A DNA stretch of 64,000 bases from Erythrobacter sp. YT30 (GTDB taxonomy: Bacteria > Pseudomonadota > Alphaproteobacteria > Sphingomonadales > Sphingomonadaceae): positions 1,077,501-1,141,500 of the forward strand of contig NZ_LMAF01000002.1 of NCBI RefSeq assembly GCF_001542875.1. Reading direction: 5' to 3'. Both the position numbers and the translations under genes were made by a program. A model generated the notes under the pieces. That model did no database searches, was not told the origin of the DNA, and saw only the letters and a list, made by a program, of their open reading frames with translations. This document shows, one piece after another, positions 48,149 through 57,096 of this stretch; positions within the stretch are counted from its first letter, which is position 1; each line of letters begins with the position of its first letter.

Positions 48149-49083
48149 ACCGGCTTGGCGCCGCTACCGCGCCCGCCGCGCAGATGATATTCCTGCGTCC
48201 CCCGGTGCACCACATTATCGACATCGATGACGGCTGAATTGGCATAGGTGAAGCCTGCGCCGAGGTTTCTGTAGAGTCGGTCAAAATCGCGCTCCACAGT
48301 CTGACGATACAGATCCTCAAAGCTTTCAATCACGAAATAGGTCGGCTGAAGATCGCTGATCACATAATCCGTGCGCATCACGCGATCGACATTGAGCATG
48401 ATGCGGTTGGGACTTTGCGCTTCGACTGCAAAGACCGCCTCGGTTGGCCCTGACAGAATGCCAGCACCATAGGCCTTTATCCCGTCAGCCTCTTCGATAA
48501 GTCCAAACTCCACCGTGTACCAATAGAGCGACCCCAAGGCCTTTAGCCGGTTATACCGCATCGCCTTCCATCCGGCGCGTCCATATTCCTGCATGTAATC
48601 GGCGAACACGGGATCAGTCAGCATCGGCACGTGTCCAAAGACATCATGGAAGACGTCAGGCTCCTGGATGTAATCGAAAGTTTCGCGCGTGCGGATGAAA
48701 TTTCCCGCGGGAAAGCGCCGATTAGCAAGGTGCCAGAAGAACACATGATCGGGGATCAGCATTGGCACGGGGACCACGCTCCACCCTGTCAGTCTATCCA
48801 ATTCTTCCGACATGGCGCCAAAATCGGGCACTCCGCCGCGCCCCAGATCGAGCCGCTCGAGACCTTTCAGGAAAGCGGACGCAGCCCGGCCAGGAAGCAC
48901 TTCCATCTGCCGTGCAAACAGATCGTCCCACACAGCGTGATCTTCTGAGGAATATTGGGTCTGCGCAGGCTCCAGCCAATCATCGCCCACATGTGAAGGT
49001 TTCGCGAGCGGCGCTGTGAACACGTCCTTCGGCAGCTCGGGAAGCGTGCTAAAATCGGTCTTGTGATCTGCAACGGTAGCCAT
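48145..49083 (-). CDS. phhA: Phenylalanine 4-monooxygenase
   Basis: A 312-residue aromatic amino acid hydroxylase without the N-terminal ACT domain. Iron ligands lie in PDVFHDVFGHVPML (two His) and the Glu in YTVEFGLIEE. It converts phenylalanine to tyrosine with tetrahydrobiopterin and oxygen, or opens Phe catabolism. Length fits bacterial PhhA. It is divergent from ppk2 over only 56 bases. No pterin carbinolamine dehydratase is next to it. Confidence 0.94.
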   Translation of the reverse strand: MATVADHKTDFSTLPELPKDVFTAPLAKPSHVGDDWLEPAQTQYSSEDHAVWDDLFARQMEVLPGRAASAFLKGLERLDLGRGGVPDFGAMSEELDRLTGWSVVPVPMLIPDHVFFWHLANRRFPAGNFIRTRETFDYIQEPDVFHDVFGHVPMLTDPVFADYMQEYGRAGWKAMRYNRLKALGSLYWYTVEFGLIEEADGIKAYGAGILSGPTEAVFAVEAQSPNRIMLNVDRVMRTDYVISDLQPTYFVIESFEDLYRQTVERDFDRLYRNLGAGFTYANSAVIDVDNVVHRGTQEYHLRGGRGSGAKPV

Positions 49084-49139
49084 GCACTGTCATGTGATAC
49101 TAGAAAAGCGGTGAGACAAGCGAAAAAGGGGCGAGAAGC

Positions 49140-49916
49140 GTGGCTTTGAAAGGCAAGGAATACCGCAAGGCATTGGAACCGATGACGGAAGAGCTCGTCG
49201 CCATGGCGCGTTGGGCGCGGATTACAGGTGCGCGGATTGTGGTGCTGTTCGAAGGGCGCGATACGGCGGGGAAAGGCGGCGCAATCCGGGCAGTGCGTGA
49301 CAAACTAAACCCGCGCCAGTGCCGCACGGTCGCTTTGGGAAAGCCCACCGAAGATGAGCAGACGCAGTGGTATTTCCAGCGCTATATCCAGCACTTGCCG
49401 CATGCTGGCGAGATCGTGCTGTTTGATCGCAGTTGGTACAACCGCGCAGGCGTCGAAGCGGTGATGGGCTTTGCCGATGAAGAACAGATCTTGCATTTTA
49501 TGCGGCAGGTCCCGGTCTTCGAAAAGCTGCTGACCGATGATGGCATACTGCTGTTCAAATACTGGCTGACGACCGATCAGGAACGCCAGGAAGAACGGCT
49601 GGAAGAGCGCCTGGAAGACCCGCTCAAGCGCTGGAAGCTCTCGCCAATCGATCTTGCAGCGCGCGACAAGTATGACGACTACACCAAGGCGCGCGAGGCT
49701 ATGCTGAAAGCGACCCACTATGACCACGCACCGTGGACTCTCGTGAACTTCAATGATCAGAAACTGGGTCGGCTAACGCTGATCCGCGACTTGCTGGACC
49801 GACTGCCCGATACGCATTGTGAGTTGCCGGAGATCGACTTTCCAGAATTGGGAAGGAAAACCAAGAAAGAGAGCTTCGGCGTGCTCAAGCCGATTGAGGA
49901 TTATCGGTTGGATTAA
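49140..49916 (+). CDS. ppk2: Polyphosphate kinase 2
   Basis: A 258-residue PPK2 (single-domain, class I-like). Walker A is FEGRDTAGKGGAI at about residues 37-49, and the lid/Walker B region reads VLFDRSWYNRAGVE. The segment KYWLTTDQERQEERLEERLEDPLKRWKLSPIDL contains the conserved core SPIDL. PPK2 uses polyphosphate to phosphorylate NDPs or the reverse. The start is GTG, preceded by a GGGGCGAGA ribosome-site-like stretch. Confidence 0.93.
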   Translation: MALKGKEYRKALEPMTEELVAMARWARITGARIVVLFEGRDTAGKGGAIRAVRDKLNPRQCRTVALGKPTEDEQTQWYFQRYIQHLPHAGEIVLFDRSWYNRAGVEAVMGFADEEQILHFMRQVPVFEKLLTDDGILLFKYWLTTDQERQEERLEERLEDPLKRWKLSPIDLAARDKYDDYTKAREAMLKATHYDHAPWTLVNFNDQKLGRLTLIRDLLDRLPDTHCELPEIDFPELGRKTKKESFGVLKPIEDYRLD

Positions 49917-49945
49917 GCCAGCGGGGCCGCCCCCGCTACGACTAG
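49916..49945 (-). repeat. Possible partial copy of the REP-like repeat at 53.4 kb
   Basis: Read on the minus strand it begins CTAGTCGTAGCGGGGGCGGC; the repeat at 53.4 kb has CTAGTCGCAGCGGGGTGGGC. About 21 of 26 bases agree. Its own inverted repeat AGCGGGG/CCCCGCT (49920-49926, 49931-49937) could also act as a U-less terminator for ppk2. Confidence 0.35.
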
Positions 49946-49997
49946 GTTTCATTCATCGCCAATTCTGACTCACCTCGTGCCTGCGGGAGATCTTGGG

Positions 49998-50864
49998 TCA
50001 AATGCTAGCGCTAGCTTTCATCACCTGCCTTCCATCCTCCGCAAATGCGCCCAATTCGAAACCATCATCCGTTTTCCGCATCACCAAGTGAATTGGTTCC
50101 CCAGCGATTGCAGGAGACATCCCGCGAAACTTGAATGTGCGAAGAGCATTTTCGCCGAGCTCATTTGCCGCCAATTGTAGCAGCAGCGATGCCGTGAGCG
50201 GGCCGTGCACCACAAGGCCACGATAGCGTTCAACATCTCGCGCATAGGGTGCATCGTAGTGTATGCGGTGGGTGTTGAATGTCAGCGCAGAATAACGAAA
50301 CAGCAGGCGCGGATCGGGAGTTAGCGCGCGGTGCGCTTCCCATTCCGCAGGGTCAAATGTGGTGCCCGCGAGTTCGGGTGGGCTAAGCGGCACATCGCTT
50401 GCCGCAGCATCGCGGTAAACGAGAGTTTTGGTCTCGCGCACGGAAAGCCTGCCATCTGCACTCACCTCGTGCTCGACATCGACGAAGGCGAGCTTGCCCG
50501 ATCCACCTTCCTTTTCCTTGATGGATATCACCCGGCTTGTTCGTTTGATCGCAGCGCCAAGTGCAATGGGGGCGACAAATTGAATCGCGCTGGAGGCCCA
50601 CATGCGCCGAGGCATGGGAAAGGGCGGCAAGAAGCTGCTTGTGCTATCATCGCGCGCGGGATGCCCGTCCTCGCCAAGCGTATCGCTGCGCGCTTGTGGG
50701 GTGCACAAAGCAAAGTGAATACCCTGCGGCATGATCCCATCGCTGGGCCGTTCAAGATCAAAGGTAGCGCACCACCGGAACGCGTGCTCTGGCGTTAATC
50801 TGTCCCTGTCAGACTGTTGTCGGCCGATCCATGCGGCGTAGGGTTGGTCGTCTGTATCTGGCAT
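49998..50864 (-). CDS. MaoC/HTD2-like acyl-CoA dehydratase
   Basis: A 288-residue double-hotdog protein similar to FAS1-like/HTD2 dehydratases and mesaconyl-CoA hydratases. The N-terminal half has AAWIGRQQSDRDRLTPEHAF and the C-terminal half has FRYSALTFNTHRIHYDAPYA followed by GLVVHGPLTASLLLQLA, which holds the hydratase His and Asp/Tyr cluster. I chose the ATG at 50864, which follows a GGTGGGTAG stretch; upstream frame is not conserved. It is the last gene of a four-gene acyl-CoA operon and probably hydrates an enoyl-CoA intermediate. Confidence 0.85.
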   Translation of the reverse strand: MPDTDDQPYAAWIGRQQSDRDRLTPEHAFRWCATFDLERPSDGIMPQGIHFALCTPQARSDTLGEDGHPARDDSTSSFLPPFPMPRRMWASSAIQFVAPIALGAAIKRTSRVISIKEKEGGSGKLAFVDVEHEVSADGRLSVRETKTLVYRDAAASDVPLSPPELAGTTFDPAEWEAHRALTPDPRLLFRYSALTFNTHRIHYDAPYARDVERYRGLVVHGPLTASLLLQLAANELGENALRTFKFRGMSPAIAGEPIHLVMRKTDDGFELGAFAEDGRQVMKASASI

Positions 50865-50940
50865 TCCAACTACCCACCTATATTGTCCCAAAATGAGACG
50901 TTTCTTGCGCGAAAGGCCTCTCACGCGTGCGTTTGGTGAA

Positions 50941-52167
50941 CTAAACCGCTCTTTCGAAAACTGCGGCAATTCCCTGTCCCCCGCCAATGCACATCGTCTC
51001 CAGCCCATAGCGCACATCGCGCCGATGCATTTCCTGCGCCATATCGGCAAGGATTCGCCCACCGGTCGCACCGATGGGGTGGCCAAGCGAAATGCCAGAG
51101 CCGTTCACGTTCAGGATATCGCGCCGGCTGTCATCCGCGCTCCAGCCCCAGCCTTTCAGCACGGCGAGCACTTGCGGTGCGAAAGCTTCGTTGACTTCAA
51201 CAAGGCCAATATCGTCCCATGAATACCCGCGCCGCTCAAACAGCCGCTCGGTCGCGGGGACAGGGCCAATGCCCATCCTAGAGGGGTCACAGCCCGCCGC
51301 CGCCCAGCCATTGAAATAGAGCATGGGTTCAAGGCCTAGCTCTTCCAGCTTCTCCTCCGCGACGACCAGACAGGCCGCGGCCGCGTCGTTCTGTTGGCTG
51401 GCATTGCCTGCAGTGACGATAGCTTCGGGATCGCGCTTGCCATCAATCGGGCGCAGTTTGCCGAGTGTTTCCATCGAGGCATCGGCGCGATACCCTTCGT
51501 CATGGTCAAAGGTGACGGGATCACCGCGCCGCTGCGGTACGTCGACGGTCACCAATTGCTCGGCAAACTTGCCATCTGCCCAAGCCTTCGCAGCGTTTTG
51601 GTGTGAGCGCACAGCGAATGCGTCCGCTTCTTCGCGCGTGATTTCGTAGTCTTTGGCGAGGTTCTCTGCCGTCTCGATCATGCCGGTGATAATGCCGAAG
51701 CGTTCGATCGGCTGGCTCATCAATCGCCCGCGCGACAGGCGATCGTGCAGCGTGATATCGCCCATCCGCGCCCCGCCGCGCCCTTGCAGAGTGTAGTGTT
51801 CGACATTCGACATGCTCTCGCACCCACCGGCGACCACGACATCAGCCATGCCGGTTTCGACCATCATCGCGGCATTGGCGACGGCTTGCAGCCCCGATCC
51901 ACAGCGCCGGTCTAGTTGATAGCCCGGCACCTCAAGCGGCAGGCCGGCGGCCAGCCATGACCAGTGGCCAATGGCGGGTGCTTCTGCGTTGCCGTAACCC
52001 TGGGAGAAGACGACATCGTCCACGCGTTCCGGATCAATCCCGGAACGTTCGACCAATGCTTTAAGGATGATAGCGCCCAACTCGCCTGCATTGAGGCTCG
52101 ACAGTCCGCCAAGGAATTTCCCCACCGGGGTGCGCAGGGGCGAAACAATGGCTGCACGTCTGCTCAT
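50941..52167 (-). CDS. Acetyl-CoA C-acyltransferase (thiolase)
   Basis: A 408-residue thiolase. The nucleophilic Cys lies in DRRCGSGLQAV, the His in GHPIGATGGR, and the second Cys in CIGGGQGIAAVFE. It differs from the other thiolase in the window (38.1 kb) in the active-site context (CGSG versus CSSG), so the two are not recent duplicates. Its ATG follows the stop of the CoA-transferase gene directly, showing a tight operon for catabolism of a specific acyl chain. Confidence 0.93.
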   Translation of the reverse strand: MSRRAAIVSPLRTPVGKFLGGLSSLNAGELGAIILKALVERSGIDPERVDDVVFSQGYGNAEAPAIGHWSWLAAGLPLEVPGYQLDRRCGSGLQAVANAAMMVETGMADVVVAGGCESMSNVEHYTLQGRGGARMGDITLHDRLSRGRLMSQPIERFGIITGMIETAENLAKDYEITREEADAFAVRSHQNAAKAWADGKFAEQLVTVDVPQRRGDPVTFDHDEGYRADASMETLGKLRPIDGKRDPEAIVTAGNASQQNDAAAACLVVAEEKLEELGLEPMLYFNGWAAAGCDPSRMGIGPVPATERLFERRGYSWDDIGLVEVNEAFAPQVLAVLKGWGWSADDSRRDILNVNGSGISLGHPIGATGGRILADMAQEMHRRDVRYGLETMCIGGGQGIAAVFERAV

Positions 52168-53409
52168 TTATCTGTCCTTGTCTGAGAGAGCCACGGTGCC
52201 AGCATCGACGAGCTTGCCGATCGCGCCGCTTGAAAGCCCAAGCCGTTCACTGAGCACCTCTTCAGAATGCTGACCTAGATACGGTGCCGGAGCGGGATCG
52301 CCTGCCTCATGTGCGGGTAGGTTCGCGAAGGACCGAGTAGCAGGGTATTCAAAGCCTGACGGGTTTGCCGGCGAAGGTCCGAACAACGGATTGTCAGCCA
52401 CCAGGACCGGATCATTCGCCGCTTCGTAAGCGGTGCGGTATTTCTCGAATGTGCATCCCGATGCCGCCATACGGGCCTCGAGCGCCTTGTAATCATGGCT
52501 GCCAGCGACTGTTTGGAAGATCTCGAACAAAGCCTCGCGGTGCTTGAAGCGGGGATCATCGCCATCGGCAAACTTTACGCCTACTTTTGCTTCCAATTGA
52601 CCGATTGGCGTTGCCACACCGAACGCTTCGACAAGGCCCGCCCATTGCTTTGCGGTGAGAGCTGCGACCATAAAACGCACGCCGTCCTTTGATCGGAAAT
52701 CGCGTCCGAACGCGCCCCAGATGGCATTGCCAAGCCGTTGCCGGTCCGATCCGCGATAGAGCATCTCGGCCATCATCCCCGCATTGGCGGTTGTGCCGAT
52801 GGCAACATCGCCCAACGGCACCCGCACTTCGGAGCCTTCGCCGGTTGTGTCGCGGTGTCTGAGCGCTGCCATAAGTGCAAAAGCGCAATAAGCGCCCGTG
52901 ATAAAATCCCATGCGGGGAGGACCTGGTTCACGGGCGGTGCTGTCGCCATGTCCCATTCTTCAGGGCCGGTCATCAAGGGGTATCCGCTTGCAGCATTGA
53001 CCGTGAAATCCATCGCCTGCCTGCCATCGTGCCAGCCAAGGATGCGCACCGACGTCATATCGGGCGCGTTTCCTGGTTGCGCTGCTTTCATCGCGGCGTG
53101 GCTCAAAAAGCTTTTTTCGGGAAGGTTGGTGATGCACTGGCCTGTCTGTGCGGCCAACTCGACGCATAGCTCGCGCCCCTCACCGCTGCGTAGATCGAGC
53201 GCGACCGATTTCTTTGCGCGGTTGAGGTTCTCCCACGAGAGCGAGCGACCCTCTTTGGTGAGCATATACCGATCATAATCGAGGCCGCCCGCCTTGTGAT
53301 CTACGCGAATAACCTCTGCGCCCAATTGCGCGCAGTAAAGGCCTGCTGTGGGTGAGGCGACAAAGCTGGAGACTTCGATGATAGAGAGGTCATTGAGTAA
53401 GTTATACAT
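52168..53409 (-). CDS. CoA-transferase family III (CaiB/BaiF)
   Basis: A 413-residue family III CoA-transferase. The N-terminus IIEVSSFVASPTAGLYCAQLGAEVIRVDHKAGG is typical (family form E..s..agP.a...LadlGAeVIkvE), as are NRAKKSVALDLRSGEG and the segment EGSEVRVPLGDVAIG with the likely catalytic Asp. It moves CoA between carboxylic acids. It is second in the acyl-CoA operon; the REP-like element lies immediately upstream, and no ribosome site is obvious before its ATG. Confidence 0.9.
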   Translation of the reverse strand: MYNLLNDLSIIEVSSFVASPTAGLYCAQLGAEVIRVDHKAGGLDYDRYMLTKEGRSLSWENLNRAKKSVALDLRSGEGRELCVELAAQTGQCITNLPEKSFLSHAAMKAAQPGNAPDMTSVRILGWHDGRQAMDFTVNAASGYPLMTGPEEWDMATAPPVNQVLPAWDFITGAYCAFALMAALRHRDTTGEGSEVRVPLGDVAIGTTANAGMMAEMLYRGSDRQRLGNAIWGAFGRDFRSKDGVRFMVAALTAKQWAGLVEAFGVATPIGQLEAKVGVKFADGDDPRFKHREALFEIFQTVAGSHDYKALEARMAASGCTFEKYRTAYEAANDPVLVADNPLFGPSPANPSGFEYPATRSFANLPAHEAGDPAPAPYLGQHSEEVLSERLGLSSGAIGKLVDAGTVALSDKDR

Positions 53410-53420
53410 ATGGTTGTGGA

Positions 53421-53495
53421 CCCACCCCTGGCCCCTCCCGCAAGCGGAAGGGGAGTTAGACTTGCGAGCTTGCTCGCTAGTCGCAGCGGGGTGGG
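53421..53495. repeat. REP-like palindromic intergenic element
   Basis: An outer stem CCCACCCC (53421-53428) pairs with GGGGTGGG (53488-53495). Inside lie two hairpins: CCCCTCCCGC/GCGGAAGGGG (53432-53441, 53444-53453) and GACTTGCGAG/CTCGCTAGTC (53459-53468, 53473-53482). The result is a three-way cruciform. It sits between two genes of one operon, as REP elements often do. A related fragment occurs at 49.9 kb. No transposase is nearby. Confidence 0.65.
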
Positions 53496-53508
53496 CGCTG
53501 CTCTCCTT

Positions 53509-54714
53509 TTATCCGTTTAGCGCTTCCCACTCGCGCAGCATGTGCTTGGCGATCTGAAGCTGGAGGATTTGCGTAGTGCCCTCGTAAATTCGATAAATGC
53601 GGGCATCGCGATAGAAGCGTTCAGCATCGTATTCTGCGAGGTATCCCGCGCCTCCGTAGATCTGGACGACCCTGTCGACCACGCGGCCGCACATTTCAGA
53701 TGCAAAAACCTTAAAGGCCGCGGCTTTCACAAGGATGTTCTCACCCCGATCAGCCCGTTCCGTCACATCTTTCATCATGCATTCGGCAGCGTAAATCTCG
53801 GTCTCGCTGTCAGCCAGCATCGCCTGGATTAGCTGGAAGCGGGCGATGGGTTCGCCAAACGCCTTGCGCTCATTGGCGTATCGCATGGCAGAATCGAGTG
53901 CGCGGCGGGCATAGGCGGTCGCTGCTGATCCCACCGAAATTCGGCCATTGTCGAGGCTTTGCATTGCAAAACGGAAGCCGCGCCCCGTCTCGCCTCCCAA
54001 AAGCGCATCGCCCGGCACTTTAACGTCATCGAGCATGATGTCCGACACATGGCTGCCGGCCTGGCCCATCTTCTTGTCCGGTGATCCGGTGGAGACACCG
54101 GGCGCATCCATCGGCACAAGAAAGGCGCTGACATGCGCGTTCTTGGGCAAGTTTTCCTTCTCCGTCCTCGCCATGATGAGTGCGAAATCGGCGTGCGGGG
54201 CGTTGGTGATGTAGCGCTTGGTACCGTTCAAGATCCAGCCATTGCCATCAGGATCAGGCTTTGCAGTGGTTTGAAGCCCTGCGCTGTCGCTGCCCGAACC
54301 TGGCTCTGTCAGGCCGAAACAGGCGATCTTGCCTTCGACCAGCTTGGGATACCATTCTGCGCGCTGCTCCTCGGTGGCGCCGTTTTTCAGCGCGCTCGCA
54401 AACATGCCGATATTGATCGAGAAGATCGAGCGATAGGCAGGCGCTGCATAGCTCATCATATTCACGACGCGCGCATATTGCGTCATGTTGAGGCCTGCAC
54501 CGCCATATTCCTCCGGCACCGAAATACCGAACAATCCCATGTCGCGCATTTCCTGAATGATCTCAGGCGGGACGGCGTCGTTCTCGATCACTTCGTTCTC
54601 AGCAGGGATCAATCGCTCGCGTACGAACCGTTCAAGCTGCTCGGCAAACTGTTCGAAAATGTCCGGGTCCATCCCGGTGTTGAATTGCTCTTTGTGCGCG
54701 GGCGCGACATTCAT
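53509..54714 (-). CDS. Acyl-CoA dehydrogenase
   Basis: A 401-residue FAD-dependent acyl-CoA dehydrogenase. The signature CFGLTEPGSGSDSAGLQT lies near residue 133, and the catalytic Glu lies in RIYEGTTQILQ near the C-terminus, preceded by YGGAGYLAEY. It introduces the 2,3 double bond in an acyl-CoA. The ATG at 54714 follows AGGGA. It heads the operon with CoA-transferase, thiolase and dehydratase. Confidence 0.94.
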   Translation of the reverse strand: MNVAPAHKEQFNTGMDPDIFEQFAEQLERFVRERLIPAENEVIENDAVPPEIIQEMRDMGLFGISVPEEYGGAGLNMTQYARVVNMMSYAAPAYRSIFSINIGMFASALKNGATEEQRAEWYPKLVEGKIACFGLTEPGSGSDSAGLQTTAKPDPDGNGWILNGTKRYITNAPHADFALIMARTEKENLPKNAHVSAFLVPMDAPGVSTGSPDKKMGQAGSHVSDIMLDDVKVPGDALLGGETGRGFRFAMQSLDNGRISVGSAATAYARRALDSAMRYANERKAFGEPIARFQLIQAMLADSETEIYAAECMMKDVTERADRGENILVKAAAFKVFASEMCGRVVDRVVQIYGGAGYLAEYDAERFYRDARIYRIYEGTTQILQLQIAKHMLREWEALNG

Positions 54715-54792
54715 GCTGGTGTGTGTCCCTTGTGCTTGGTGTCTTGGGGGCAAAACGAGTGCGATGCTGCTACTCGTATTGCCGAGTGCTCT

Positions 54793-55062
54793 TTATGGAT
54801 TGGGTTGAGGGGCGCCGTCGCCTGTCACTTCTGCGTTGTCGCCGGCATCAGTATCGGGCTCTTCGGCGACGGTTGGCGCGATTGCATTGACGGGCGGGCG
54901 CTGTTCATCAAGCATTTCGGCGGCGTCTCTCAACGCTTGCTTTTCGCCTTCGCTCACAGCGCCCGGCGGGTTTTCGCCGCTGCCGGAACACGCGGCGAGC
55001 GCCAATGCAATCACAGACGTTGCAAAGGCTTTTCTATCAAAGGCTCGCCGATCCGTTGTCAT
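54793..55062 (-). CDS. Small lipoprotein of unknown function
   Basis: An 89-residue protein: basic start MTTDRRAFDRK, hydrophobic SVIALALAA, lipobox LAAC, then an acidic tail ending GDGAPQPNP. No family is recognised. The frame is open 78 codons upstream, but that part is antisense-free shadow of the next lipoprotein gene; the ATG at 55062 lies four bases after that gene's stop, so the two are coupled. Probably an outer-membrane-anchored small protein. Confidence 0.6.
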   Translation of the reverse strand: MTTDRRAFDRKAFATSVIALALAACSGSGENPPGAVSEGEKQALRDAAEMLDEQRPPVNAIAPTVAEEPDTDAGDNAEVTGDGAPQPNP

Positions 55063-55066
55063 CTGA

Positions 55067-55447
55067 TCAATCGCCGGTTTCTTCCGCAACTGGAGCGGCG
55101 TCATCCAAAGCGGCATCGAGATTGTCGGCGGCCTCTGCCGCTTCAGCGGCTTCTGCTGCCTCAATCGCGTCGAGAGCGGATTGCGCATCGGCAGCAACAG
55201 CAGCGCCCTGATCAGCCGCTTCGGTTGCGACTTCCTGCGTGACAGCTGGTGGGCCTTCGATCTCCTCGGCTGGCGCAGATGCGTTTGCATCTTCAACCGG
55301 CTCTTCGGTCACATCTTCAAGCGCTTCGGCAGCAGGTTGTTCAACCGTGTTGGCAGTCGCATCGCTCGATGCATCATCAGTTGTATCGCAAGCGGCGAGC
55401 GCGAGGCTGATGCCTGCGACAGACGCTATGCTGATTGCTTTTTTCAT
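55067..55447 (-). CDS. Small acidic, alanine-rich lipoprotein
   Basis: A 126-residue lipoprotein: MKKAIS, hydrophobic core, lipobox LAAC followed by DTTDD. The mature part is almost entirely Ala, Glu, Asp, Thr and Val, with a repeated EAAEAAEAAEA stretch near residue 97, helical or disordered. No enzyme motif is seen. It is coupled to the second small lipoprotein gene downstream. Confidence 0.65.
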   Translation of the reverse strand: MKKAISIASVAGISLALAACDTTDDASSDATANTVEQPAAEALEDVTEEPVEDANASAPAEEIEGPPAVTQEVATEAADQGAAVAADAQSALDAIEAAEAAEAAEAADNLDAALDDAAPVAEETGD

Positions 55448-55605
55448 TTAGGGGTTCCTCCATGCAATCCTCAGATATTTCCCGCATGATAGCCTTTCAG
55501 CATGGCCTGAGCCAAGGGCAATTCTTCTCCCCCAAGCTTGTGCCGTTTCTGCACCCTTTCGTCAGCTAACGCGCAACTGACGCAAACTGTGCTATTCGGC
55601 GAACC

Positions 55606-56556
55606 ATGGAAAAAAGCATCCTTCTTGCATCGTTCAGTGCCCTTGCAACCCTGGCGCTTGCTGCGCCAAATTCCGCACAGAATTCGGCTGGCGATTTCAC
55701 CATTGCTGAAACCGGGCAGAGCTTCTCGACATTGCAAGCTGCAGTCGATGCCGTGGGGGCAAACACCGCTACAATCGCGATTGCACCCGGCACGTATCGC
55801 CAATGCGCGGTGCAGAAAGCGGGCGTTATCACTTTCGCTGCCCAGGAATACGGAACGGCGGTGTTTTCAGGTACGACATGCGAAGGCAAGGCGGCCTTGG
55901 TGTTGCGCGGCGACGGAGCAGAAATACGCGGGCTGACCTTCACCGGCATAAGCGTGCCCGATGGCAATGGTGCAGGGATCAGGCTTGAGAAAAACAATCT
56001 CAACATCGCTTTCACGCGGTTTCTCGATAGCCAGCAAGGTATCCTCACCGCCAATGATCCTGATGGCCGCATTTTCATCACCCGTTCCACCTTCAGCCGT
56101 CTTGGCACGTGTGAGAATTCCGCGGGGTGTGCGCATTCGATCTATGTCGGGAAATACGGATCGCTCACTGTGCGCGAAAGCCGGTTTGAGCGCGGCACAG
56201 GCGGGCATTATGTCAAATCGCGCGCGCCCAACAATGTGATAGAAAACAACAGTTTCGACGATGCTCAGGGCCGCTCCACCAATTATATGATCGACCTTCC
56301 CGATGGCAGCCAGGGAACTATCGCGAGCAATTGGTTCATCCAAGGGCGCGACAAAGAGAACTATTCTGCGTTGATCGCACTTGGCGCCAACGGATCGCAG
56401 AACCCGTCTGATGGCCTGATCGTGCGCGACAACGATGCGCGCTTTGTGCCCGGCCTCCAACGCAAAACCGCGTTTCTGGCAGACTGGTCAGGCACCCGCT
56501 TGGTGATGGAAGGCAACCGGCTAGCGTCGGGAATTGAGCAATATGATGCGCGTTGA
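55606..56556 (+). CDS. Secreted right-handed beta-helix protein
   Basis: A 316-residue secreted protein with a signal peptide (ILLASFSALATLALAAPNSAQ). The mature part starts FTIAETGQSFSTLQAAVDAV, the usual opening of parallel beta-helix proteins of the pectin-lyase type, and contains repeated short strands with Asn turns (GLTFTGISV, NNLNIAFTRF, ITRSTFSRL, VIENNSFDD). Two Cys pairs are possible. It may bind or cut a polysaccharide, but no catalytic residues can be named. Confidence 0.75.
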   Translation: MEKSILLASFSALATLALAAPNSAQNSAGDFTIAETGQSFSTLQAAVDAVGANTATIAIAPGTYRQCAVQKAGVITFAAQEYGTAVFSGTTCEGKAALVLRGDGAEIRGLTFTGISVPDGNGAGIRLEKNNLNIAFTRFLDSQQGILTANDPDGRIFITRSTFSRLGTCENSAGCAHSIYVGKYGSLTVRESRFERGTGGHYVKSRAPNNVIENNSFDDAQGRSTNYMIDLPDGSQGTIASNWFIQGRDKENYSALIALGANGSQNPSDGLIVRDNDARFVPGLQRKTAFLADWSGTRLVMEGNRLASGIEQYDAR

Positions 56557-56568
56557 CGCGGGCCGATT

Positions 56569-57096
56569 TCACCCAAAAGCGGGAGCATAGGTTACCACGC
56601 CGCTCGGCAGACACCCATCCAACAACAGGGCCTGAAAATATTCGGCTGGCGGGCCGGGATAGGCCAGTTGCGGCTCATGCTTAAACCCGAAACGGCTGTA
56701 ATATTCGGGCGAACCCAGAAGGATAATGCCTTTCGCCCCGCGTGCGCGCATATCGGCGATGGCGCGATTTATCAGAGCGCTGCCAATGCCCTGCCCTTGC
56801 AGATCCGGCCACACTGAAACAGGGCCCAGCCCATACCAGTTGTCGCGATCATTTTCAGGCGGGCCGCCGCTGATGCGCACTGGCGAAATCGCGATATGGC
56901 CGACGATCCGTTCGGCATCTTCTGCGACCAAAGAAAGGGTGAGATCACCATCCTCTCTTAGTTGGTTCACCAGGTGCTGTTCGTCGCCATCGCTGAATAG
57001 CATATCGCGAAATGCGGCTTCGGTTAGGGCGAAGATCGTCTCTTCGTCTCCCGCTCGTTCCGGGCGCAATGTGATGGCGATTTCAGGGGCAGTCAT
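56569..57096 (-). CDS. GNAT-family N-acetyltransferase
   Basis: A 175-residue GNAT protein (YhbS-like). The acetyl-CoA-binding motif is LGPVSVWPDLQGQGIGSALI with QGQGIG, and the C-terminal strand-turn EYYSRFGFKHEP is typical. The substrate is unknown. Its ATG overlaps the ribA stop (ATGA), so it is the third gene of an xth-ribA-GNAT operon. Confidence 0.88.
   Translation of the reverse strand: MTAPEIAITLRPERAGDEETIFALTEAAFRDMLFSDGDEQHLVNQLREDGDLTLSLVAEDAERIVGHIAISPVRISGGPPENDRDNWYGLGPVSVWPDLQGQGIGSALINRAIADMRARGAKGIILLGSPEYYSRFGFKHEPQLAYPGPPAEYFQALLLDGCLPSGVVTYAPAFG

Noticed and set aside
54133..55242. Plus-strand open frame of 369 codons
   Set aside because: Runs antisense through the acyl-CoA dehydrogenase gene and both lipoprotein genes; no domain is visible.
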